A DNA stretch of 64,000 nt, taken from assembly GCA_028023455.1 (NCBI GenBank), contig JAQFVV010007271.1:1-64000 (forward strand). The letters run 5' to 3'. The position numbers and the translations under genes are program-made. The number at the start of each line of letters is the position of its first letter. The stretch's first letter is position 1. Below the pieces are notes generated by a model, which searched no databases, was not told the DNA's origin, and saw only the letters and a list, made by a program, of their open reading frames with translations. This stretch comes from Epiperipatus broadwayi (lineage: Eukaryota > Onychophora > Udeonychophora > Euonychophora > Peripatidae). Positions 39,353 through 50,905 of the stretch are shown one piece after another.

Positions 39353-39739
39353 ATCGGTTCGAAAATACTAAAGAACCATAATTACTTATATAAACAGCAA
39401 ATGATTTATACAATCATAATCTATATTATTTGTTTGGAAGTTTGTAAGATTTATCTTAGCTTCACCTGGTCAATTTTTCTCTGTCTCTCCCCCACACTTT
39501 TTTGTCATCTTAATTAAAACAATTTTAGGAGTTTTGCTCAATAACATTTAAGAATTGAGTTAAATTGTTATATTTGTAATGCTTTATATAGTTTATTACA
39601 ATAATAGAATGGTGGATTTTACTTTCAATGGTTGAACATCTTATGTTTTCTGAATAATAATTGACTTAATTACTTATATCCATGATAAAACATGTAAAAA
39701 CAAACACATTTCTACTCTAAACAGCAGCTTTAAATTTTG
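39353..39739. other. AT-rich DNA, nothing seen
   Basis: No supported feature. Confidence 0.5.
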
Positions 39740-39835
39740 AAGAAAGCCATTTTGTTGTAATTTCAGATGAAAAACAGTCTTCTGGTTGATATATAATATG
39801 ACAATGGTTGTTTAAAAAAGTAAATGTTTGTTGTT
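39740..39835 (+). repeat. Dispersed repeat family 3 with hammerhead-like core
   Basis: Aligns by eye with 56085-56178 over about 90 bp. Here the core reads CAGATGA, stem II AAACAG-TCTT-CTGGTT, then GATA. Taken together with the second copy, the ancestral form would be CTGATGA...GAAA. Each copy has one changed core base. Confidence 0.5.
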
Positions 39836-40769
39836 GTTTTTTTTTATTTTATTTTCTTTAGTAAATAATATAGTTATTGTTTTCATGTGATGATCACATA
39901 GATATGGATATTTTAAATATGAATGATCTTTTCACTCAACATGTATAGAATAAAATCTAATTTTATTAATCAATGCATCCAAATAACTTTTAAATTATTA
40001 AACTGCTGATTGCTGTTCAAGAAAATCTTCAAAAATGCTTTGTGGACAAACAGCAATGGAGAAAATAATAGCCCCAAGGGAGTGATAATAGTTTGGTTGT
40101 TTTCTAACTTTATTTAACATCTAATTAGAAATAGTCAGATAATTATTTATAAAACAGCTTCAGAAACATTTGAAAAGACTAATTAGAAATAAAATGTCTA
40201 TCATGTTAATCTGAATGTCTGTAGGCTTTTTAGATATATTGATTTGTGGGATATAAATTATATTTTAAAATAAGCTTTGATCTTCATAGTCAGTGAATTA
40301 ATTAGTAATTTCATAGCTGTTTATTTTTTGTTGTATTTTATACATCATTTATTTTAATCATTCAAATTCTTAATCCAAGATTTGTAAATGAAAATTAAGT
40401 TCCTCTTGCTGACTATTTGTTAACATAGCACATTTTTGTCTACTTCACTTATTGAAGATTTCAGAGATAATTTAAATATGATGCATTATCAGTTGTTTAT
40501 ATTCCTTGAAGTTATAATGTTAAGTTTTAGAGAAACCTAGTAAAACTTAATTCTGATTGAAATGTTTATTATGCTAAATTGTTGGTTTTAATGTCGTTCC
40601 ATTTAAAAGTTCCATACACATTAAATGTAGTAGATAATTGTTCATTATATGTGCATTTATTATAAATTTTTATATTTTTTATCAGTTCCTCTCCTATTTG
40701 AACTTCACCATATAACAATCATACATCAATACAGAAAATCAAGCCATCATTTTTTTACTTATACATTTT
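39836..40769. other. AT-rich DNA, no gene seen
   Basis: No supported feature. Confidence 0.5.
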
Positions 40770-41345
40770 ACAAATTTTATTAAATGCACATTATTATATT
40801 AAGTAATATTTACTAAGGCTGTAACCTTTAGGAATAAGCACCTAAAAAATTCGAAGGTAAGGACCTCTACAGGTCTTAGCCACAAGCTTACACTAGGAAG
40901 AAAAAAGGGAAATCTTCTTTATTTCAACCTATTTTTATATATGAATAGGTGAAGCTGAAGTGGTTAGATCTAAGAGTGTGAAGCTATTCAATACTTCACT
41001 AATTAAGTCCACAATTCTTATTATACATTAATACTCATGAAATCTTATGATTTACAACAAGTTAATGGAAAGATCTTATAGTAAGAAATCTAGTACGATA
41101 ATTTAAAGTTGTAAATTATAAATTTTATTAAATGCACATTATTATATTAAGTAATATTTACTAAGGCTGTAACCTTTAGGAATAACCACTTCAGCTTCAC
41201 CTATTCATATATAAAAGTAGGTTGAAGTAAAGAAGGTTTCCCTCTTTTCTTCCTAGTGTAAGCTTGTGGCTAAGACCTGTAGAGGTCCTTACCTTTGAAT
41301 TTTTCAGATGCTTATTCCTAAAGGTTACAGCTTTAGTAAATATTA
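40770..41345. repeat. Large foldback element, about 160-bp inverted arms plus a direct repeat
   Basis: Arms at about 40800-40962 and 41180-41342 are reverse complements (ctaaggctgtaacctttagg, ggacctctacaggtc, acaagcttacactaggaag, aataggtgaagctgaagtgg). In addition the outer 65 bp (taaatgcacattattatatt...ggaata) occur as a direct repeat at 40775-40835 and 41120-41184, so the element looks like a rearranged pair of copies. The ends contain no tRNA or hammerhead signal and no ORF. Confidence 0.82.
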
Positions 41346-41989
41346 TACATTTTACAAAAAACTAAAAATATTCAGGTGATGTACAATTGTCAATGATTTA
41401 AAACTCCACAGCCATCTTAGCAGCATGATATCTTTCATTACATTTGGTTTATGCAAAATGGGGATTGGATTCCATATACTTTAATACCTTGTGGGAAAAT
41501 GATCACTATTGCATTGAAAACATATAATTTTAATTTGTTTTATTGTTTATAGTACTTCATTCATTTCTATGCTTTAGTTTCTCAGAACAATTAAATTAAA
41601 ACTAATAATCATGAATTAGAAAAAAACAATATATGTATATATAATGATCAGATTACTAAATTAATTATAGAATTAAACTTACATAGATTGCTTTTGGTAG
41701 GCTTAACTTAGTATGAAAAAAATGACTGTGTGTTTAAAAAGAAAGATTTTAGGTAAACATGATTAATTAGTTTTATTTATTAATCTGTGATATGGATACT
41801 TAACAGAAAATGTATGCAGAATCTTCGGATCATTGAAGTATGGAAAGATATATCTTAAGAGTTACAAGAAGAGATTGACATGGGTGAGAGTAGAAAATTT
41901 AGGTATCACTCCCATCAATGAGAAAATTAAAAGAATGAAGTAGATCTTGAATAATTATTATAGGTGAAATTATAATAAGTGGACAGTCA
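41346..41989. other. AT-rich DNA, no gene seen
   Basis: May include more of the LINE fossil that ends at 42190, but no frame can be followed. Confidence 0.4.
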
Positions 41990-42190
41990 AAGTTTGAAAT
42001 TTCATCTCAAAAGATGCCAAAAAAAGAGCCGAAAATATATCATATTTGAGATGGACATAATTACATAAAGAATCTTGCTGTTGTGATGTGAAAAAGACTT
42101 GCTACAAGTTGAACAAACTCAAAAAATCATGGAAAGACTTTTATTCTGCATTGGATCAGAAATGCTTGAAAATGTCATTGTTGATATAGA
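41990..42190 (+). pseudogene. LINE ORF2 C-terminal fossil
   Basis: One frame reads LRWT*LHKESCCCDVKK followed by a segment ending in WKDFYSALDQKC, with a stop inside. At the DNA level gaaagacttttattctgca resembles gaagagactttcatcctgca in the clearer fossil at 44110-44300. Both match the form of the extreme C-terminus of non-LTR retrotransposon proteins, where RW-D...W...A-DR..W is common. Confidence 0.45.
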
Positions 42191-42289
42191 AAACTTTTAA
42201 AGCGAAAGGAAATTGTCACACTACACGGATCAAAAATAACACCATATTTCAATCAATCATAATGAATTTTATTATCATCAGATTTTCAA

Positions 42290-42570
42290 TAAAATGGAAG
42301 GTTGAGGAGTTGTAAGTTGGAGTAGTTTGAAGCCTGTCCATTAAAGTATGATGATTGGCTATCTTAATATAAAACTGAGCACTGATTATATATATATATG
42401 GAGATAGTGATCTGGACCAACTGATAATTGCTGGTTTAGCATGAAATATGTATATTGGTGATTATTTATCTTTTCAACATGTGTGTGATCAGGTGGGTCA
42501 GCAATATGTGATGGCATGGAGAGTTGAGCGTCATGTGAAAGTCTGAGTTCAAATCCCGCGTACATTAAAT
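42290..42570 (+). mobile_element. SINE-like repeat with tRNA-type B-box
   Basis: Shares several blocks with the element at 24773-25242 (ctggaccaactgataattgc, aatatgtatattggtgatt, catgtgaaagtctg). Its right end reads gagttcaaatcccgcgtac, a good tRNA B-box. In this family the tRNA-like part is at the 3' side as read here. The A-box is not clear. Confidence 0.6.
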
Positions 42571-43324
42571 AGTTAAGATATGTTTTTTTTTCTGATAATC
42601 AAATATTTTTAAAATTGTGTATTTTCTTTTAATGCTTTTTTAAAAAAAAATTAACTTAAAATACATCAGTTACGTAAAGCTCAAGAAGACGAAAATGAAA
42701 TTTTAAATATGATATTCACATATATTAAATGTCATATGATCTAATACAATTAAACAGTTAAAAATAACTATTTAATATTTTATGTTTGCATAAATATATA
42801 AGATTCTCATCAAACATAAAATAAGATAATCAATAAACTTTTGATTATTTGTTTTAAAAAATAGGAATTAACCCTCTTCTGTTTAACGTTTAAGTTTATT
42901 TTAATGCTTAACAAATGAATCCTGAAAAAAATAATTTCATATTAAGTTTATGATTAGTGATTTTAATCTTACATTGCTTTTTACTAAGTAGATAATTTTA
43001 ATTATTGTTTTTCGATAAATGGTCTTTGAAATTTGTTATATAAAATTAAAAACAACGAACATGTATCTTACTGGTTATTTCTTGCAGTTGCGTTCTTTTA
43101 ATTTCATATTAATAAAAGACAGCTTAACTTAGAATTTATTTAAGATAACTGATGTTTATCAATAAATATCAACACTTTTGCATTGCTAATACATGCAATT
43201 AATGTTTGGAAAATGTCAGTTATTTTTAGCTGAATAACTCATTAATGGTTTGTAGCAGAAATAAATCTACTAAAAGCTATTAATTTACATTAAGCATTCA
43301 TAGTGACTAGTAATTATATTAATT
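42571..43324. other. AT-rich DNA, nothing seen
   Basis: No supported feature. Confidence 0.5.
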
Positions 43325-43395
43325 ATTTCTCTTAGAAAGCATTCTGGAAAGGCTGTACTGCAGGGATCAGTTTTGTCCTCTTCAATGCATAAGCC
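43325..43395 (+). pseudogene. Possible short reverse-transcriptase fossil
   Basis: One frame reads AVLQGSVLSSSMHK, resembling the conserved GVLQGSVLSPLLF segment of LINE reverse transcriptases. The match is only about ten residues and nothing else of RT is readable around it, so it may be chance. Confidence 0.3.
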
Positions 43396-44109
43396 ACAGT
43401 TATGGAGATAACAAATCTATGTTAAGATGTGATTATTTAAATTATTTGACTTTCTTTGGCAATATAATATAAAGCATTTAGAATCAAGCAGGATTCACAA
43501 ACTCCTGCTATGACCATTTATTTCTATTATTAATATCAAATCATTTTAGTTATCTATTATATTTGTTTTTATATTTGTTTATGTCCTAATTATAAAATTA
43601 TACAAAATATTTTATTACCAAGCAGATTTATTTGAATTCAATTAAAAAATCACTAGAAGTGTATAGATGGAATTTTTACTAAATAGATGTAATCCACTGA
43701 TTATTCAATTTTTTGGAAGACTTGTGTTACAACAAAACATCTAGAACCAAATTCTCTTCTTTAAATCTTTTCTAATGTTGTTAATTTTGAATATATATTT
43801 TTATATTTAAAAGCTTAAATATTTTGATTTTTTTTTTACTATTCCATACATACATATTTTTAAAATGTTTAATAGGTTTTTCATTTTATTTTTTAATATT
43901 GTTTAAATAAATTTCAAAATGATGCACTTTTTGCAATGGTTTTTATTAAAATAGTATACAGTTCATCTGTCAAACAAATTGTTTTAAGCTATAAAACATA
44001 ATTGTATTACATAATTTTTTGTGCATTACATGAACAATAAGCTAATTTTAATGTTTTATGTACATATACACACAATCAAGATATGATAATAGTTGGATAA
44101 TTGAAATCT
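43396..44109. other. AT-rich DNA, nothing seen
   Basis: No supported feature. Confidence 0.5.
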
Positions 44110-44300
44110 TAAACTGGATTTCAAAAAATTGTTAAAGACCCAGAAAAAGTCCACATGTTAGATGGATAGATGAAATAAGAAAGTGTGCAGGTGTGATGTG
44201 AAGAGAAGCTAAAGATTGGAGAAGATGGGTTATTCTTGAAGAGACTTTCATCCTGCAGTGGATTGATAATGGTTGTTGTTGATGATGATGATACACAATC
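44110..44300 (+). pseudogene. LINE (RTE-like) ORF2 C-terminal fossil with simple tail
   Basis: A frame starting near 44138 reads RPRKSPHVRWIDEIRKCAGV, then an in-frame TGA where Trp is expected, then REAKDWRRWVILEETF. This is the typical end of RTE/Jockey-group LINE proteins (RWxDxIxxxAG..W..A.DR..W). It is followed by TGA and (GATGAT)n, a simple tail of the type RTE elements carry. The 5' part is missing, as in most truncated LINE insertions. Confidence 0.7.
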
Positions 44301-44349
44301 AATATATTTATATATGTAAATTTATTGAACACACACATGTGCTTTTCTT

Positions 44350-44585
44350 AATAAAGGTGGAAACCCACATTTATTTATGGTCTAATATATTTATATAGAA
44401 AGTACAGTTTGCAATTTGACCATAGAAAATGTAATTATTGATACAAAGAACTTTTAAATAAACATCATGGAACAGATAAATAAAAATCTGTTCTGAATGC
44501 AATTTAACAAATAATCAATTATGACATCCAAACTGCAATTATAACTTTCAAACTGCACTCCAACAATATATTGCTTACATTACAG
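44350..44585 (+). repeat. Dispersed repeat, copy 1 of 2
   Basis: Matches 55130-55360 in the same orientation (tatggtctaatatatttat, aatctgttctgaatgc, aactttcaaactgca). It contains no ORF and no SINE signal. It starts soon after the LINE tail, so it may be an associated 3' flank or a separate family. Confidence 0.7.
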
Positions 44586-45339
44586 CTAGTTATATTATCT
44601 AAAAAACTGCTGGGTAGTAAATCGTAGGATTTCGCACTGTATGTTTATAAGTTAAACTCATTGAGTTAATTGTGGAGATATTTAAAGCTTCACACTTTCA
44701 AATCTAAATACTTATGACTGGCTTAAATATATAGAAAGAAAAGTAGAGAGAAGAGTGGTCACCCTTTTCTCGTAAATTTTTTGTCATGTGTTTATGATTT
44801 GGTTGTCATTTGGACAGCTATCATAACGTCTGATTGGCTGTCATATAAGTGTTATAAGGAGCACAATGATATTTTCCAGTATCTCAATTTAATTTCAATT
44901 TCATCTATCTGCCCTTCGCAAATTAAATATTATTAGATGACAAAACTAATATTACTCAAAGCTAGACAGATTTATAAAAGCAAATTTATTGAAGACAGTC
45001 AACACTTAGACAATATCAATAACAATAAATAATCTCAAAACATAAAATATTTTATAAATAAAAATTGTTACATGTATAAATAAAAGTATCAAATTAAAGT
45101 TATTGTGCATTAATGCACATAAACATTAAATAACTTAATACAATTGATTTTCTAATTTGAAAGACGATGTCTTGACAAATAAAACTGTTAGATATTTTAA
45201 GAAAAAGCATTCACAAAACAAAAAGTGAAAGATAATTATATATACTGGTAGAATACCACTAATCAAAATATCTGTTATTAAAATCCAAACAAAATTTCAA
45301 AGGTGATTTTAATCTTTTATAAATAAATTAATTAATTTT
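44586..45339. other. AT-rich DNA, no gene seen
   Basis: Contains one CCAAT (tctgattggctgtcat, about 44828). No gene supported. Confidence 0.5.
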
Positions 45340-46440
45340 TATGCCTAAGATGTTGCAACAGTGGGCGAAGAGATGGGGATTAAATTTAGTGAAGAAAAAT
45401 TAAAAGTAATGATGATAAATGCTGAGGAAAGAGAAGAGAAAGTATTTTTATTGGAAGATATAAAGTTAAATGTGGTAAATACATATAACCATTGGGGAAT
45501 TGTCTTAAGTAGTCAGAAAAATTGCTTGGATGAATGAAAGGAAAATTGATAAATGAAGCGATGAAATGAAAGGAACTGATAAAGAAATTAACAGTGTTTA
45601 CATATAATAAATATGATGTAGCAAGAATTGAATTAAAGGGAGTAGCAGTAGCAGGATTAATTTATGGTAACAATGTATTGTGTGTTAGTAAAGGAGCATT
45701 AGATTACTTTAAAAAAGTACAATTATGAGTAGAAAGACATCATTAAATGCAGATATATGAATGACAAAGGAGGCAATTCAAGGAGAAATGGAATAGTCAA
45801 GTTTTTATATGAGAGATGCAAATAGAAAAATAAAAATTTTTGGTAGATTGCAGTTTATGGAAAATAAGACAATAGTCAAAATAGTATTTAATTGGGTTAT
45901 GAGTAAAAGGCAGGCAACAAGATGAGTGAAAAAGGTGGTACATCATGCAGCAGATTTGGATAAAGAATTTATGTCAGTATGATCATACAAAAGGGGGAAT
46001 GATTATGATAGGAGAATTGTTGAATGTAATTGTTGCAAGGGATTTGATGAAAGAATAGATGCATTAATAAAAAATAGGATGTTGGAGAGATGGTGAAAAG
46101 AATTTAAATATAAGTAGAAATAAACAGAATATTCATTGTAAGATCATTTATGAAAATAGCAAGCAAAGTTATTTACTATTTAAGGTTTGAAAATTACTAT
46201 TGACAACAGGGCATATGCACATAAATCAGAAAAATGTGGGGACAGTCTGCATGTTAGGTATGGAAGGCATGGAAAATATTAGGCATGTGTAAATTGAATG
46301 TAAATTATTATAAGCAAAAAGGGTCCAAATAATGAAATAGTGGTACAATAAATATAAACAAAATGATTATACAGAAAATGAGTTCTTGGTTTTTATGCTG
46401 TGTTTAGAAAACATTAGGGGGATTTAAATATAAAGGACAT
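45340..46440 (+). pseudogene. LINE ORF2 fossil: thumb and C-terminal part
   Basis: Reading with frameshifts ignored, the segment gives EEMGIKFSEEKLKVMMIN (the post-catalytic RT region), VVNTYNHWGIVLSSQKN (equivalent to the conserved YLGI box), LINEAMK, GVAVAGLIYGNNVLCV (the A..YG..vW box), EMEWSSFYMRDANRKIKIFG and a C-terminal zinc-knuckle-like CMLGMEGMENIRHV*IEC. Many stops are TGA or TAA at codons where Trp or Arg is expected. The upstream catalytic YADD region and the endonuclease are absent, so this is a 5'-truncated, long-dead copy. It differs from the RTE-like fossil at 44110 in its C-terminus, so at least two LINE lineages are present. Confidence 0.75.
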
Positions 46441-47734
46441 AGAGCTGTAAAAGATAATGTTATGGAAATGAGACGAATCGGGATAAAAAAATATATAATT
46501 AATATAATTAAATCAATCCCTATTTTTATAACAATGGATTGAATTATTGAATTTCTGGACCCCGTGCTTTTATTTCAAGTCAAATTTAAAAATCCCAATT
46601 ATGGTTGAAGAAACATTTTTTTAGTGCACAGTGAATAACAGCATTTAATATGATTTCTTTTAAATATCAATTACTATTACGATGATGATTGACCTGTATC
46701 CTATTATGAACATTACACTAGTTAAATAATTATGCTAGAAAGAATTAATCTATTTTGACAATGCAATGTACATTATATATTAAATATGAATCTTATCAAA
46801 AATATTCTGCTATATTAAAATATGAATAGTACTTTTATTTAATCAGATTATATTTCTCTAGTCACTATATAATTTCATACAAGATCACAATGAGAAATTC
46901 TCAGATTGTTTTCAATATTAAGTCCTTTATATAATAACATTTTAGTACAAATTCGCAGGCAAATTAAAAATTATACTTTGAATTGCTGTTTTAAATTTGT
47001 TTAAATTAACTGAAACACAATCCATTATCTTCATTAACATAGAGAGAGGAAAATTGATGAGATGATTAGTTAATTGTTTTCATACTGTATTCCAAAATAT
47101 ATATTAAAGTGAAAAGAAAAAGATAAGAAAGAGCACTGAAAATATAAAGTAATGATTTATTTCCTGCTGAAATGTTTGTTTTTTGTTATAATTTGATTTT
47201 ATACAAAATAAAGCAGCAGAAAACATTCCTGATTTTCATATCTCATGGATTAGTTTCAGGTTTAATCTTAAATGTGAAAATCATTTGTCTACCTATATCT
47301 GTGGATCCCCTCAGTAATTTGAGTTCCACATTTTGCAGTGACAAAAATAATTATAAGGTTTGCTTCATGCAAAAAATACAACACACATAAAACATGTAAT
47401 AGTATTGTCATCACTACATTTAATAAAAAATAATCCACCCTAATTCAAATTCTTTTTACCATAATATCTGTCCATGTATTCATTTTACATATAGTGTCCT
47501 TATTGGTCTTTTAACATTTCTATCCAAACTCCATTTCAAACCCTTGCCTTTTTTGATGATGCTAAAATTGTTCACATTATATTGACTGAAGACTCTGCAT
47601 AGTTTCTCTTTAAGACTTTACTTAATTATTTCTTTGTTACCAAATATAATTTTGCTTCATGTATAGTAAAGGAAATATTTTATTTGATTTAATCTTTTGG
47701 AATATTTAATATTATACCATTTACACCTTTTTAG
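46441..47734. other. AT-rich DNA, no gene seen
   Basis: The first 150 bp could be the LINE 3' UTR. Nothing else supported. Confidence 0.5.
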
Positions 47735-47853
47735 ACACTTTATTAATACTTTTATTTATATAACACTAACAGTTTTGACTGTTCTGCAGTCATCATCAGA
47801 ATCAAACATGTTAGTTTAATACAAATAAAAGTATTGATAAAGTGTCTAAAAAG
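47735..47853. repeat. Hairpin element with hammerhead-like loop
   Basis: Arms accatttacacctttttag / ctaaaaagatgtaaatggt pair over about 55 bp (47728-47772 and 47807-47853). The minus strand of the loop and left arm reads CTGATGATGACTGCAGAACAGTCAAAAC (47773-47799 region), that is, a perfect CTGATGA, a GACTG/CAGTC stem with loop CAGAA, and AAAAC where GAAAC is expected. Same design as the palindromes at 31890 and 51779. Confidence 0.75.
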
Positions 47854-49014
47854 ATGTAAATGGTCTGATGTGTTATAATAGAAATCAATACATAGGAAAA
47901 GAAGAAGTAGAAAATTATAATATTTCTTATATTAAATAGAGACTTTCATGAGATTGTGTATGACTAATTTATGAACTTCTTTTGAATTTCTAACACACTT
48001 ATAGATTGCTTTTTGAATTATTGACATGTTAAACACTACTAAAATTTTAAGGAACTGCACCCCAAATTGACTCAGTTATTTTTAATTATAGCAATATTTA
48101 GTATCTGCTATAATTTGATTCCAGATATCTATATTTCTTTTGTGTACATATGTGCATTTACTTTATAAAGTGGGTTTTATTTATTTATTTTATTTAGATG
48201 AGTGGACTTTCAGTATTAAACACCATAATCATAGCTTTCACAGTTCATAGTGTTGTTGCTTTGTTTATAGTCTGTCTTGATTATTCATATTATTTAAATC
48301 AATTGAGATAAATATTCATTCAGTGTGATAATTTAATGTTGTTTTCTTTTTTTTATTATGTTATGTAGTTGCCTATGAAATAACCTTCTTTTACTTTTCT
48401 ATTTTGTTCACTACATTGTATGCATGACAAGTTAGCAGACTATGGATGAAAACTATGGCTATGTTATTTTTTATGGTCTCATAACAGATTTATATTCCAG
48501 ATTGTCTTTAGAATGCTTATATTAATATTTGTTTGGTGCTATTTTGTTTGTGTGCTCTGGAGCCATGAAAAACAACATAGTTATAACATTTATTTACAGT
48601 CTGTCAACTTGATCTGCATAAAATGACACAACCAAAAAATTAAATAAAATAATTTCTGTTCATAATCAATCATAAAAAACATGATAAATAAAGAGAAAAC
48701 AGCATTCAGTTATCATGCAGAACTAGTTTATATAATATGAATAATCAAGATATATAATAAACAATTTCAATAAGCTAAATGAAAGGAGGAAAGAAAATAA
48801 CACCCACACACATGTGTTTCCAAAAGATTTATATATACAAGGAAAAGACAATTAATATTCCAAGTATTTATGGGGATATATGAAACCATAGTCAATAGCA
48901 AATTTTCACATGTTTAACATATTAATTATTTAATGCACTATTTCCATCATTTAATATTAAGAACTGAATGTTTTCATAATAACAGACAAATTAGTATTAA
49001 CACAATGTTTCAAG
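47854..49014. other. AT-rich DNA, no gene seen
   Basis: No supported feature. Confidence 0.5.
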
Positions 49015-49150
49015 TGACATTATTATCCTCTCTTCTTCAGATGTTTATGACCTGGACAGTGATACTTTTAGTATGGGAATCAAATCCTGGATCATTAGAT
49101 TCTTGAATAATGAATATTAAGGTAATCCATTAATTGAGCTATTCTCCTAA
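49015..49150 (-). mobile_element. tRNA-derived SINE, family S2
   Basis: Minus strand: GAGAATAGCTCAATTAATGG A-box region, ATTCAAGAATCTAATGATCC, decayed B-box GGATTTGATTCC, tail ACTGTCCAGGTCATAAAC...GAAGAGAGGATAATAATGTC. It aligns block by block with 16383-16515. Confidence 0.75.
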
Positions 49151-49329
49151 AAATATCAGTAGAAATTCCATATAATATATGAGGGACCTCCTGATTTCCC
49201 CACTTTTTTCTTAAGAGAATGGTTAATTAGTAGATTACAGATATTATGTACAATCACTCTTAGTTGATTTATGGAATTATTCACCATAGTCAAGTGAGCA
49301 TTTTTTCTTCTTTTCCTCCGTATCTAATA

Positions 49330-49985
49330 TATATATATATCCTATCAAAACTATGTCCATTGGTACATGCATGTCATGCTACTTTGTATATATTTGTTTC
49401 TTTTTTAATCATCAGTTTATGCTCGTTCAATCACTTTTTAATGGGGTGACTTTCGACATCAATATTTTCCACATTCTCATGGTAATTCATAGTTGCAGTT
49501 TTATGTTTTACAATTTCAGGTTGAAGTTTTGGAGATATTAGAATTCCATTTAGTGTGTTATGACTTTAGAATATTGTTTTGAGGTTATATTCACTGAATA
49601 TTCTCTTCAGTTTTTCTGCTATTTTTGTTATGTATAGATACACTACAGTACCAATAATTGTTTTCTGTTTTGATTTTATTTTTGTTGTCTATTTAAGGGT
49701 TTCTTAATGTCTGTTGGGTAACTATTTTTTATGAAAGATTGTTCCATATATCCCCCCCCCATATTTAGTTCATGAAAAAATGTATTATGTTCTGTCTAAT
49801 AATGATAATATAACACCATATTTTGTGTTTATAGACTGAACATATGTTATAGAAAATTTTCTTTTGTGTATGTTTATTGCAGACTGTACTTTTGATTTTG
49901 TCACAATAGTCTTGTCATAATAACATAATGTCAATATACATTCTTTTTCTGATTCTATTGTGACATCAATAATATATAACTTTCA
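49330..49985 (-). pseudogene. Penelope-like element fossil (RT 3' end and GIY-YIG nuclease), minus strand
   Basis: The sequence is the inverted, diverged counterpart of 49990-50780: paired blocks include tgctcgttcaatcacttttt / gtgctctttcaatcactttt, gttatgtatagatacactac / ggtatgtatagttacattac and gcagactgtacttttgattt / tgtagattgtagttttgatt (the latter of each pair read as reverse complement of the plus copy). Coding strand is minus, with the nuclease region nearest 49400-49500. It is too decayed to read as protein on its own, and identification comes from homology to the neighbouring copy. Confidence 0.65.
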
Positions 49986-49989
49986 ATGT

Positions 49990-50780
49990 AATTCATAATA
50001 GAAATAGAACAGAACATAAAATGTTCTACTGATAGACTTCCTCATGATGAAATCAAAACTACAATCTACAGAACCCCTTTCCCAAAGGACAATGCTTAGC
50101 ATATACATCCAATCGCAATAGAAACACAAAACATGAAGTTATACCATCAAGATAAAAAGAGCAAATCTGTTGAAAATACAGTGATTTAGAAAATGAAAAG
50201 ATCTACATAGAATAAATTCTTATGAAAAATGATTGTCCATCATTAAGAAAACATCAACAGAGAAAAATGTTATTGGTATTGTAATGTAACTATACATACC
50301 AGAAATAGTGACAAACTAATAAAAGACTGCATTGAATATAACATCAGAACCATATTTCATAGCCATAAACACACTAAGAGGAATTTTTACATCTACAAAA
50401 CCTAAACTTGAAATGCTGAAAAACAAAATCTGCATTTATAATATGGGAGAACATATATTGGTGAGACCAGTTGCCTGATTGAAAAGTGATTGAAAGAGCA
50501 CAACCTAATTTTTAGAAAAGAAAAAACAGACTCATTCAATGTGGTGGACCATGTTTCCAAAAATGAACATATGCTTGATTGAAAAAATACAAAACTATTA
50601 CATAAAGATGAAAAGTACAAAAAACAAAAAAGAAACTGCTTCTAAAACTATGACAAATAACCTAATAAATGTCTTAAAGACACTAATTAACCTCACTCTT
50701 AAGACAAAAAGTAGAGAAATCAAGAAAACCCTCATCAATAATCTATACAAAATGTCTACAGAATGTTTGTTGCCTTTGGA
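49990..50780 (+). pseudogene. Penelope-like element fossil with GIY-YIG nuclease motif
   Basis: In the frame starting at 50451 the translation reads TYIGETSCLIEK, a TGA (50487) where Arg is expected, LKEHN, then VVDHVSKNEHMLD and a TGA (50580) where Trp is expected, then KN.KLLHK. The pattern Y-I-G-E-T...R-L-x-E-H...H...H-x-x-D-W is the GIY-YIG endonuclease that follows the reverse transcriptase in Penelope-like retroelements. Upstream, IKTTIYRTPFPKDN resembles their YRKPT RT-thumb segment. Several frameshifts and stops show it is a dead fragment. It stands head-to-head with 49330-49985, a frequent arrangement for PLE copies. Confidence 0.75.
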
Positions 50781-50782
50781 AT

Positions 50783-50905
50783 AATAGCCCAGTTGGTTAG
50801 AGTGTTACTTTAAAATTCAATATTCAAAAATCTAAAACCGTTTTGATTCTGGTCAGTCCAGCAATATCTGTACAAGAGAATGAATAAAACCAGTGGAATC
50901 ATTGT
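50783..50905 (+). mobile_element. tRNA-derived SINE, family S2, internally deleted
   Basis: Plus strand: ATAGCCCAGTTGGTTAGAGT is an excellent A-box region. It is followed by TTCAATATTCAAAAATCTAA, then the tail TGATTCTGGTCAGTCC...AAGAGAATGAATAA. The B-box is partly lost. It lies directly after the PLE fossil. Confidence 0.7.
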
